A stretch of 14,058 nucleotides of DNA from RUG12395 sp045541735 (GTDB lineage Bacteria > Bacillota > Clostridia > Oscillospirales > CAG-272), in assembly GCA_045541735.1 (NCBI GenBank), contig JAZQJQ010000019.1, positions 1 through 14,058 on the forward strand, in the 5' to 3' direction. Position 1 is the stretch's first letter; every line of letters starts with the position of its first letter. Positions 1 through 6,606 of this stretch are shown in pieces. The position numbers and the translations under genes were made by a program. The notes under the pieces are model-generated. The model was not told the DNA's origin and ran no database searches. It saw nothing but the letters and a program-made list of their open reading frames with translations.

Positions 1-1074
1 GGACTTCCCAACGTAGGAAAAAGCACGCTTTTCAATGCACTGACTAACGCCGGTGCGCTGTCCGCAAACTATCCGTTTGCAACGATCGAGCCTAACGTAG
101 GTGTGGTTGCAGTACCGGATGCACGTCTTGACAGGCTTGCGGAAATGTACAACCCCGCAAAGTACACTCCGGCTATAATCGAATTTGTTGACATCGCCGG
201 ACTTGTACGCGGAGCACACGACGGTGAAGGTCTCGGTAATAAATTCCTTTCCCATATCCGCGAGGTAGATGCGGTGCTTCACGTTGTTCGCTGTTTTGAA
301 AACGGCGACATCATCCACGTAGACGGTAACGTTGACCCCGCACGCGACGTTGAAACGATCAATATGGAGCTTATCTATTCCGATATTGAGCTTCTTCAAA
401 GAAAAGCCGACAGAACCCGCAAGGCGATGAAGGGTGATAAAACTCTGCAAGCAGAGCTTGACGCTACCGAAAAACTCATCGCGGCACTTGATGAAGGCAA
501 AACAGCACGCGCCGCGGGTCTTGACAAGGACGAGCTTGCGTATTTTGCAGACACTCCCCTTCTTACACTCAAGCCTACCATTTACGTTGCAAACGTAAGC
601 GAGGATCAGCTTGTAGCCGAAGATAAGGGAGCCGGATATAACGCACTTTCAAAGATAGCCGCCGACGAAGGCGCCGAGCTTATCGACGTTTGCGCCGGAG
701 TTGAGGCCGACCTTGCCGAGCTTGAAGAAGAGGAAAAGCAAGTCTTCCTCGACGATCTCGGAATCACACAGAGCGGTCTTGACAAGCTGATAATCGCAAG
801 TTACCGTCTGCTCGGACTTATCAGCTTTCTCACCGCGGGCCCCGAGGAGGTACGCGCCTGGACGATACGCAAGGGTACAAAGGCACCTCAGGCGGCAGGA
901 AAGATACACTCGGATTTTGAGCGCGGATTCATTCGCGCAGAGACCGTTGCATTTGAAGATCTTGACCGCGAGGGCAGCATCGCAGCAGCCAAAGAAAAAG
1001 GACTGTACCGCAGCGAAGGCAAGGAATACGTCGTTAACGACGGCGACGTTCTGCTGTTCCGTTTTAACGTTTGA
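1..1074 (+). CDS. ychF: Redox-regulated/ribosome-binding ATPase YchF (Obg-like ATPase 1), 5'-truncated
   Basis: The reading frame is open from base 1 to the TGA at 1072-1074 and gives 357 residues. YchF is usually about 363-366 residues, so only about six N-terminal residues lie outside the window. The fragment begins at the P-loop, GLPNVGKST (residues 1-9). Switch II is DIAGLVRGAHDGEG (from residue 64). The G4 position reads NVSE (198-201) in place of the NKxD of ordinary GTPases, which is the YchF hallmark and explains the known preference for ATP over GTP. A helical coiled-coil insert (about 125-175) and a C-terminal TGS domain ending in DVLLFRFNV follow. YchF is a conserved cytoplasmic ATPase that binds ribosomes and is linked to stress responses. 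A terminator follows directly, so it ends its transcription unit. Identification is very secure. The first 34 residues come from reading back from the internal ATG at 103, which is not the true start. Confidence 0.97.
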   Translation, partial: GLPNVGKSTLFNALTNAGALSANYPFATIEPNVGVVAVPDARLDRLAEMYNPAKYTPAIIEFVDIAGLVRGAHDGEGLGNKFLSHIREVDAVLHVVRCFENGDIIHVDGNVDPARDVETINMELIYSDIELLQRKADRTRKAMKGDKTLQAELDATEKLIAALDEGKTARAAGLDKDELAYFADTPLLTLKPTIYVANVSEDQLVAEDKGAGYNALSKIAADEGAELIDVCAGVEADLAELEEEEKQVFLDDLGITQSGLDKLIIASYRLLGLISFLTAGPEEVRAWTIRKGTKAPQAAGKIHSDFERGFIRAETVAFEDLDREGSIAAAKEKGLYRSEGKEYVVNDGDVLLFRFNV

Positions 1075-1087
1075 TCGAACAAAAACC

Positions 1088-1118
1088 AAGGGATGCTCAA
1101 TTAGAAGCATCCCTTTTA
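1088..1118 (+). terminator. Rho-independent terminator of ychF
   Basis: A perfect 10-bp stem (AAGGGATGCT at 1088-1097 with AGCATCCCTT at 1106-1115) encloses an 8-base loop. It lies 13 bases after the ychF stop and is followed by a T-rich stretch (ttttaaatttt). Confidence 0.9.
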
Positions 1119-1176
1119 AATTTTGATTTTTGTAAATGAAGAGTGTTTTTTTGTAAAAATCCACTTCTCATCCGTC

Positions 1177-1205
1177 TTGACACTAAATTAACGAAATTGT
1201 ATCAT
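1177..1205 (+). promoter_or_regulatory. Sigma-A promoter for the LamG-like surface protein gene
   Basis: TTGACA (1177-1182, perfect -35) is separated by 17 bases from TATCAT (1200-1205, five of six matches to the -10). It lies about 40 bases upstream of the ATG at 1247 and downstream of the ychF terminator, so the gene has its own transcript. The ten bases GTCTTGACAC around the -35 recur exactly in the promoter at 13990. Confidence 0.8.
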
Positions 1206-1246
1206 ATATTTACCGAATACCATATTAATTTTTGGAGGTACAAATC

Positions 1247-2179
1247 ATGCTTAAGAAGATCCTTTGTCTTGCAATAGCAGCTGTTATGATGCTTTGCATT
1301 ATGCCTATTACCGCAAGTGCCGCTGACGAGGGCAGAGTAGTTTATGAAAACGATTTTTCCGACCCTGCTACTCTTGCAGATTTCAGACAGCTCCGCGGTA
1401 TATGGGAAATCAACGACGGTAAGGTTTACGTTACCGCTCACGACGGCGAATATCAGGCCGAGCACTACGCTTTCCTTGTTCTCAACACCGATGCCAACTG
1501 GAAGAACTACGTTGTTGAGGCCGATCTTGAGAACGTTCAGACCTCAACCGGTATAATATGCCGCGTTGATAACTCCAAGGCTGACGCTTCCACCGGCAAC
1601 AGCTTTGCAGGCTATCTCGGATTCCTTTCCAACAACGTAAAGAGCGGCGCAATGGGCCGTTCTAGCTATGCGGATTACACTCAGTGGGGTGGTAACTACA
1701 ACGGCTCCGTAATCGCTGCAGGCACCGACGTTAACGCATGCGTACATATGAAGCTGACCGTTATTGACGATACCTTCACTCTTGAGATCTTTGATCTTGA
1801 TACCGGCGCTGAGCTTTACAACAACATGGTCGTAGTGGACGAGTGGCAGTCCGGTACCGTTGGTTTCCGTGTACGCCTTGAGAACCTCGGACTCGGCACC
1901 TCTTCTCTCAACATCGTTTCTTTTGACAACCTCAAAGTTACCTGCTTCGATCCTGTTGAAGAGACCGTGACCACTGAAGCTCCTGCTACCGATGCTCCTG
2001 CTACCGATGCTCCTGTTACCGACGCTCCTGTTACCGACGCTCCTGTTGATACCACTGTTGCTCCCGCTATCCCCGAGGATACCCCTGCTACCGGCGATTC
2101 TACTGTTATTGTAGTAATTGCAGCGGCTGCGGTTCTTGTTGCAGCTGCAGCATTGGTAATCAAAAAGAGAGAAAACTAA
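1247..2179 (+). CDS. Secreted LamG/concanavalin-like domain protein with TDAP linker and LPXTG-like C-terminal anchor
   Basis: The ATG at 1247 follows GGAGG (1234-1238) by 8 bases; an in-frame TTG at 1232 overlaps that site and is rejected as the start. The product has 310 residues. A Sec signal peptide (KK, hydrophobic core, ITASA) is probably cleaved after about residue 25. Residues 30-235 look like an all-beta jelly roll of the LamG/3-keto-disaccharide-hydrolase-like (DUF1080) type: it opens with YENDFSDP, has a GIWEINDGKVYV strand pair, a GIICRVDN strand and a closing FDNLKV, as usual for such sandwiches. I see no convincing catalytic residues, so glycan binding is more likely than hydrolysis. 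Residues 241-275 are a TDAP-type linker. The tail reads TPATGD (279-284), a hydrophobic helix (about 286-305) and KKREN. This resembles the xPxTGD sorting signals of Clostridia, although a plain membrane anchor is possible. It stands alone between a promoter and a terminator. Exact family and ligand are unknown. Confidence 0.85.
   Translation: MLKKILCLAIAAVMMLCIMPITASAADEGRVVYENDFSDPATLADFRQLRGIWEINDGKVYVTAHDGEYQAEHYAFLVLNTDANWKNYVVEADLENVQTSTGIICRVDNSKADASTGNSFAGYLGFLSNNVKSGAMGRSSYADYTQWGGNYNGSVIAAGTDVNACVHMKLTVIDDTFTLEIFDLDTGAELYNNMVVVDEWQSGTVGFRVRLENLGLGTSSLNIVSFDNLKVTCFDPVEETVTTEAPATDAPATDAPVTDAPVTDAPVDTTVAPAIPEDTPATGDSTVIVVIAAAAVLVAAAALVIKKREN
1979..2053 (+). repeat. 15-base in-frame tandem repeat (linker of the surface protein)
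   Basis: Five consecutive 15-base units start at 1979, 1994, 2009, 2024 and 2039. Units 1-2 and units 3-4 are identical pairs, and unit 5 diverges at its end. They encode APATD/APVTD pentapeptides in the stalk between the folded domain and the C-terminal anchor. Unit loss or gain would keep the frame. Confidence 0.9.
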
Positions 2180-2194
2180 GTTTTCATAACACCA

Positions 2195-2228
2195 AAGGGA
2201 GGATGCGATATTGCATCCTCCCTTCTTT
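2195..2228. terminator. Shared bidirectional terminator between convergent genes
   Basis: A perfect 12-bp stem (AAGGGAGGATGC at 2195-2206 with GCATCCTCCCTT at 2213-2224) has a 6-base loop. It lies 15 bases after the surface-protein stop and just beyond the minus-strand kinase stop at 2231. The plus side continues ctttaatta. The minus side has only a short T run (TTTGG), so it probably works better for the plus-strand gene. Confidence 0.85.
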
Positions 2229-2230
2229 AA

Positions 2231-3295
2231 TTATATTATAAAACGCGATATTTCGGAAATATTCATCGCCTCAAAATATCGTTCTTCCATGGGGATCCAC
2301 TCTTTTACGAAGCGATCGACCAGCTCCGGGTCTCTCGCTTTTATCCTTGCAAGCTGCTCTTCGGCGCTGATTTTAGAAAACGCCGTGATATCGTAATATT
2401 CACGCAACTCAGGGTGCATCGAGTAACTGCCCTCTACGATCAAAAGCGGTTTGTTATGAAAATAAACACTCTCTCCTTCCTTTTGCCGCCAACATTGATA
2501 AGGTCTGTACGAGAAATCCCCCCTAAGTGCATCTTGAAGCACTGAAGCGAGCTTTTCTCTGTGCATATTACCTCCTACCTCCGAAAGGCGCTCTGTTGTA
2601 CGCTTGTCGGAAGGAAGAAAAAAATCGTCAACGTGAATTATATTACAGTCAAAGACACTTGCCAAAAAAGCCGCAACGGTGCTTTTACCGCTTGCGCACA
2701 TTCCGTCAATTGCCACAACGGCACTTCCCTTTTCGGACAGTGTTTTTACTATCGATTTTACAATGCTGTACGAACGGATTGCAGAGGGTGACATTACCCT
2801 GTATGCAGGCATATAATTATTTCTGTACACTTCGCTGTGGCTTACGGCACCGCCGCCCGACTGAAGATAACTATGAATATATGCTCTTGCCTCTCTCTCC
2901 GAAAACGGCAGCATCCCGTCCTTTGCCATTGAGAGAATAACATCAAGTCCTTTTTCAAATTGCGTGTCATCAACCGTGAGTGAAGCATCCTCCTCTGCCG
3001 ATGCAGCAAACATACGAGCGACAAGGGGAATTTCATCCTCGCCGATTGCGCTCAGCATCAATCTTGCCCTGCCGTTGCAGATCGGTTCAAACAACCCCGT
3101 ATTTATATGGTTTACCAATCGGAATTCTGCCCTCAGCCTCTCCTCCGCCATACCCGCAGTTACAAAATGACCGCACCCGTAGACAGATTGATAAAGCAAT
3201 TTCACAGAGTCGCACGGGGTCATAAGGGGATATTTTTCGGCATGCAACGTTAAGCATTTACTCAAATCCTCAAAAAACAATGACAAATCCTTCAA
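2231..3295 (-). CDS. Uridine kinase-like P-loop kinase with an uncharacterised N-terminal domain
   Basis: The longest form has 354 residues and starts at a TTG (3295). The C-terminal half is a kinase of the uridine kinase/phosphoribulokinase type: Walker A GMCASGKST (198-206) after strand VVAID, then HVDDFFLP (221-228, the acidic pair expected to bind substrate or base), a LIVEGSY strand (285-291) and a basic lid region with ARIKARD (about 316-322). The first 170 residues form a separate region containing YPLMTPCDSVKLLYQSVYGCGHF (residues 22-44) and a helical stretch. I recall similar N-termini on kinases of other Clostridia but know no function for them. The phosphate acceptor is therefore unknown, and a nucleoside is only the default guess. 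The start is uncertain. AAGGA (3292-3288) sits seven bases before another TTG at 3280, which would shorten the protein by five residues. No ATG start precedes residue 25. The gene is monocistronic and converges on the surface-protein gene. Confidence 0.85.
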   Translation of the reverse strand: MKDLSLFFEDLSKCLTLHAEKYPLMTPCDSVKLLYQSVYGCGHFVTAGMAEERLRAEFRLVNHINTGLFEPICNGRARLMLSAIGEDEIPLVARMFAASAEEDASLTVDDTQFEKGLDVILSMAKDGMLPFSEREARAYIHSYLQSGGGAVSHSEVYRNNYMPAYRVMSPSAIRSYSIVKSIVKTLSEKGSAVVAIDGMCASGKSTVAAFLASVFDCNIIHVDDFFLPSDKRTTERLSEVGGNMHREKLASVLQDALRGDFSYRPYQCWRQKEGESVYFHNKPLLIVEGSYSMHPELREYYDITAFSKISAEEQLARIKARDPELVDRFVKEWIPMEERYFEAMNISEISRFII

Positions 3296-3302
3296 CTTTC
3301 TA

Positions 3303-3331
3303 TTGAATTGTTCCCATATTTATTGTATAAT
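3303..3331 (+). promoter_or_regulatory. Sigma-A promoter for the VTC/DUF4956/Cthe_2159 operon
   Basis: TTGAAT (3303-3308) is followed, after exactly 17 bases, by a perfect TATAAT (3326-3331). It lies about 75 bases upstream of the ATG at 3408, so the leader is around 70 bases. No strong leader structure is visible. Confidence 0.75.
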
Positions 3332-3353
3332 ATTATAGTATTATGCATAGAGC

Positions 3354-3382
3354 ATTGTATCACATTATATTTCCCTTTGCAA
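3354..3382 (-). promoter_or_regulatory. Possible sigma-A promoter for the kinase gene
   Basis: On the minus strand TTGCAA (3382-3377) is followed, after 17 bases, by TACAAT (3359-3354), about 58 bases before the TTG start at 3295. It would cross the plus-strand promoter at 3303-3331 face to face, so the two transcription starts may interfere. The -35 is weak (four of six), hence moderate confidence. Confidence 0.5.
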
Positions 3383-3407
3383 TGCTTTTCATAGGAAAGG
3401 AGGTAAA

Positions 3408-4136
3408 ATGGCAAACACCTACATCTTCAAGCGCACGGAAAAAAAGTACATCATAACCGAAGAGGCCGCAAGTGCGCTGTTCGAACGTATCGGTGAGCTC
3501 GTTTTCCCCGATCCGCACGGAAAAAGTACGGTTTACAACATTTACCTCGATACGCCGACCTTTCTTCTCATACGCAATTCTATCGATGCAAGGGATTACA
3601 AGGAAAAATTGCGAATGCGAAGCTACGGAGTTCCGAGGCCCGATACCAAGGTCTTTTTTGAACTGAAGAAAAAATACAAGGGTGTTGTATACAAGCGCAG
3701 ACTGTCAATGACTTATGCCGAAGCACTTGATTACATAGAAAACGGAACAAGACCCAAAGACTCACAAATAATGCGCGAGATCGACTATTCGATGAATTAC
3801 TACGGACGTCCCGGCGCGGGAGCAGTAATAATATATGACCGCGAAGCTTTTTACTTCAAGGAAAACGATGAGGTACGCATCACCTTTGACAGAAACGTCA
3901 GATACCGATTTGACGATCTTACCACCGCAAGCGGTGACAGCGGCACAGTAATAACCGAACCCGGCAAAGTACTGATGGAAATAAAGACCGACGGTGCAAT
4001 GCCGCTGCCGCTCGCGCATGCTTTATCCGAACTTAAAATATATCCCTCAAAATTCTCAAAATACGGAACAGCATACATTGACATGCTTTCAAAGAAAAAA
4101 TCCAAAATAAACACAGGAGAAACGCAGTATGTTTGA
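3408..4136 (+). CDS. VTC domain (polyphosphate polymerase-like triphosphate tunnel) protein
   Basis: This 242-residue protein is essentially a stand-alone VTC domain, the tunnel fold that in yeast Vtc4 makes polyphosphate from ATP. Expected tunnel residues are present in order: KRTEKKY (8-14), KLRMR (67-71, basic pair), FFELKKK (83-89), YKRR (95-98), IYDREAFY (142-149), RITFD (157-161), MEIK (190-193, with the metal-binding glutamate) and SKFSKYG (214-220). The protein is soluble and has no SPX domain. Start: AAAGGAGGT (3396-3404) lies just before the ATG. The reading frame overlaps the next gene by eight bases (4129-4136), which implies translational coupling to a DUF4956 membrane protein. 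In bacteria, VTC proteins often sit beside DUF4956 and CotH or beta-helix surface proteins. Polyphosphate synthesis is inferred; another triphosphate-dependent activity is possible, since tunnel enzymes also include triphosphatases and cyclases. Confidence 0.92.
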   Translation: MANTYIFKRTEKKYIITEEAASALFERIGELVFPDPHGKSTVYNIYLDTPTFLLIRNSIDARDYKEKLRMRSYGVPRPDTKVFFELKKKYKGVVYKRRLSMTYAEALDYIENGTRPKDSQIMREIDYSMNYYGRPGAGAVIIYDREAFYFKENDEVRITFDRNVRYRFDDLTTASGDSGTVITEPGKVLMEIKTDGAMPLPLAHALSELKIYPSKFSKYGTAYIDMLSKKKSKINTGETQYV

Positions 4137-4797
4137 TTTGATTGGAGCAGTTTCAAACGGAGTATTCGATATTAAAAACTATCTTTACGGTCTTGTTGCC
4201 GCCATTGTATGCGGCATCATCGTTGCGGTTGCCGCATCCCTCAGAGGCAAGCTGACTCCAAGCTTTTGCGCCTCCCTTATCCTCCTTCCCGCAATTGTTG
4301 AAACAGTAATCATTATGGTCAGCGGCAATATCGGTACGGGTATCGCAGTTGCGGGCGCATTTTCTCTTATACGTTTCCGCTCTGTGCCGGGCAAGGCAAG
4401 CGATATTACGTTTATTTTTCTCAGTATGACAGCTGGTATCACCTGCGCCGCAGGATACCTCGGAGTTGCGGTTCTTTTCTCTGTCATCGTCGGTGCAGTT
4501 GCCGTTCTTCTCGGCTTTATTAAACCCATCCGCAAGGATCAGCTTGAGCTTAAGATTACCGTGCCCGAAAATCTTGCTTACGTAAGCGCATTTGACGAAG
4601 TTTTCAAGGAATATACCTCGTCTGTAAAACTTATGAAGGTTAAAACCGTTAATATGGGCAGCCTTTACAAGCTCGATTACATAATAACCGTTAAGGACAG
4701 AAGCCGATCCAAGGAGTTTATAGATGCGCTGAGATGCATCAACGGAAATCTTGAGATCAATCTTTCCGAAGCTGCAGAAAGGACAGAAGAACTATGA
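4129..4797 (+). CDS. DUF4956 domain membrane protein
   Basis: The 222-residue product has a hydrophobic N-terminal half with about four membrane segments (roughly residues 20-38, 46-65, 93-110 and 112-131). The DUF4956 signature GAFSLIRFRSVPGKASDI (76-93) lies between the second and third. A soluble C-terminal region of about 90 residues follows, predicted here as mixed alpha/beta and ending in INLSEAAERTEEL. Function is unknown in the literature I know. The conserved R-F-R and PG residues beside the membrane could form a channel or binding site. AGGAGA (4115-4120) lies eight bases before the ATG, inside the end of the VTC gene. The stop overlaps the next start (ATGA at 4794-4797). Sandwiched between a VTC enzyme and a surface lipoprotein, it is the obvious candidate to hold the VTC domain at the membrane, or to pass its product or signal outward; this is inference. 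Confidence 0.9.
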   Translation: MFDLIGAVSNGVFDIKNYLYGLVAAIVCGIIVAVAASLRGKLTPSFCASLILLPAIVETVIIMVSGNIGTGIAVAGAFSLIRFRSVPGKASDITFIFLSMTAGITCAAGYLGVAVLFSVIVGAVAVLLGFIKPIRKDQLELKITVPENLAYVSAFDEVFKEYTSSVKLMKVKTVNMGSLYKLDYIITVKDRSRSKEFIDALRCINGNLEINLSEAAERTEEL

Positions 4798-6506
4798 GAA
4801 AGCTTTCTTTATTCCTCGCTCTGCTACTCACTTTTTCGCTTATCTCGTGTGCCGGAAACGGCAACGCGGACCCGCACCCCAAAACGCTTGACCTTACAAA
4901 GGATCTTGCGGATCTGACTTTGCTTGATTTTACCTTTTCATCCCGCGATACAGAGCACTCCTATTCAACCAACGGTGCTGTCACGATCACACTTGACAAC
5001 GAAAATACCAAGATAAACGGCAGCGGTGCCGCTGTTGTTGACGGCGATATAGTGATCACCGCAGAAGGAACATACATTCTTTCGGGTAAATACACAGCCG
5101 GTATGCTGAAAATCGAATGCACTGATACCCAAAAGGTTCAAATAGTACTTAACGGTGCTGAAATATCCTCCCCCGATTCACCTGCGGTTTACGTTAAGCA
5201 AGCGGATAAGGTATTCTTCACCCTTGCTAAAGGCACCGAGAACAAGCTTGTCGACGGAGACAAGTATACTATCATCGACGGCAATTCCGAGATCGATGCG
5301 ACCCTTTTCAGCCGTGCTGACACCGCAATAAACGGCGAAGGCAAACTTACTGTTATCGGCACCAACAAACACGGCATAATCTCCAAGGATGACCTCGTTA
5401 TAACGGGCGGAGAAATAAACGTACGCAGCAAAAAAGACGCGATCACCGGTAAGGATTGTGTCAAGATAGGCGGAGGAAGCCTCGTCATTGAAGCAGGAAG
5501 CGACGGAATCTGCTCCGATAATAACAACGATGTAAACAGAGGTTTCGTGTACATCTCCGCAGGCAACGTAGATATTACCGCTGAAAAGGACGGTATTCAG
5601 GCAGAAAACGCTGTTCGCATCGACGGCGGAAACCTCAGCATCGAATGCGGCGGCGGAAGCGTTAATAACGTAGAAAGTTTAAAACCCTCAGACAAACAGC
5701 CCGAGGTTCTCGATCCCAACAATCCAGACGCAAGCAAACCGGAATCCTACAAGGCGATCAAGGCTGATGTTGACGTTATCATCAACGGCGGCACGATAAT
5801 AGCCGATACAGCTGATATCTGCTTGCAGGCAGACGGAAGTGTTCTGATCGGCGGCGGAGCAGTTAAACTCTCATCAGGAGAGGATGCAATATCCGCCGGC
5901 AAGGCATACGTTCAGACGAGCGGTGCACTTTACGTCACAAAGGCAGTTAATGCGATAAGTACTGCAAACGTACTTATAGATGGCGGCGAAACAAGCATCA
6001 TTTGCTCCGAACTTGGTTTCAACGCAAGCGCAAGCGCGGAGCTTCGCGGCGGATACGTTATCACGGATACAGGATCCAGCGCAGTAAGCACTGCGGACAC
6101 ACTGCTCGTTTCCGGCGGCACGGTGCTTATAAATCCTCCCGCAAACGAAAGCGTACCGGTCATCAACTCTCCGTATATCGCTATAGCGGGCGGTCACTTA
6201 GTGGCTCTCGGCAACGTATCGGTAAGCGCGCACGACACTGCACTGCAGCCTGCTGTGCAGTGCACGTTTGATAAGCAGAATGCAGACACATCCCTTTACC
6301 TTTGCGACAGCAAAGATAATTATATTATATCCTTCCATTCAAAGCGTGCTTTTACCGATGCTCTTATCTCCTCGCCCTACCTCAAGACAGGCATCTACAA
6401 GCTTTGTTCGGGAGCTAAGCTTGAAAATACCGACGCAAACGGCTTCGGGTACGGCGGACGCCTGGCAGGAGCGCAGGAAATCGGTACCGCTGAGATACAA
6501 AAATAA
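4794..6506 (+). CDS. Cthe_2159-type (DUF4353) carbohydrate-binding beta-helix lipoprotein
   Basis: This 570-residue protein has a lipoprotein signal peptide with lipobox LISC (Cys19), so it is exported and lipid-anchored. From about residue 60 onward it is a run of short beta-strand turns rich in GG, N and D (for example ITGGEINVRSKKDAI, VDITAEKDGIQ and VIINGGTIIADT), the pattern of a right-handed parallel beta-helix. The layout matches the Cthe_2159 family (PF14262), whose Clostridium thermocellum member binds cellulose-like and acidic polysaccharides and resembles pectate lyases. An acidic, proline-rich insert (about 298-322) interrupts the helix before the KAIKADVDVIINGG turn, as in relatives. 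No lyase catalytic set is evident. AAAGGA (4778-4783) lies ten bases before the ATG, which overlaps the DUF4956 stop by four bases. It is the last gene of the operon and is followed by a terminator. The ligand may be the cell's own wall polymer or an external glycan. Confidence 0.9.
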   Translation: MRKLSLFLALLLTFSLISCAGNGNADPHPKTLDLTKDLADLTLLDFTFSSRDTEHSYSTNGAVTITLDNENTKINGSGAAVVDGDIVITAEGTYILSGKYTAGMLKIECTDTQKVQIVLNGAEISSPDSPAVYVKQADKVFFTLAKGTENKLVDGDKYTIIDGNSEIDATLFSRADTAINGEGKLTVIGTNKHGIISKDDLVITGGEINVRSKKDAITGKDCVKIGGGSLVIEAGSDGICSDNNNDVNRGFVYISAGNVDITAEKDGIQAENAVRIDGGNLSIECGGGSVNNVESLKPSDKQPEVLDPNNPDASKPESYKAIKADVDVIINGGTIIADTADICLQADGSVLIGGGAVKLSSGEDAISAGKAYVQTSGALYVTKAVNAISTANVLIDGGETSIICSELGFNASASAELRGGYVITDTGSSAVSTADTLLVSGGTVLINPPANESVPVINSPYIAIAGGHLVALGNVSVSAHDTALQPAVQCTFDKQNADTSLYLCDSKDNYIISFHSKRAFTDALISSPYLKTGIYKLCSGAKLENTDANGFGYGGRLAGAQEIGTAEIQK

Positions 6507-6523
6507 CTTCTGATAATATCAAC

Positions 6524-6560
6524 GGGGGAAAGAAATTGAGTTTCTTCCCCCCTATCTTTT
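6524..6560 (+). terminator. Rho-independent terminator of the VTC operon
   Basis: A 12-position stem (GGGGGAAAGAAA at 6524-6535 with TTTCTTCCCCCC at 6541-6552, one A-C mismatch) has a five-base loop. It is followed by tatcttttt, 17 bases after the lipoprotein stop. Confidence 0.85.
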
Positions 6561-6599
6561 TGTAAAATGAGGGGATTTAAAGAACACCTTTACATCCCC
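6561..6599 (-). terminator. Terminator of the minus-strand operon (after the sulfatase)
   Basis: Read on the minus strand, GGGGAT (6599-6594) pairs with ATCCCC (6576-6571), and TAAAG (6592-6588) pairs with CTTTA (6582-6578) across one mismatch, with a five-base loop. TCATTTTAC follows the stem. It lies just past the sulfatase stop at 6607, back to back with the plus-strand terminator. Confidence 0.7.
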
Positions 6600-6606
6600 G
6601 TCGTAT

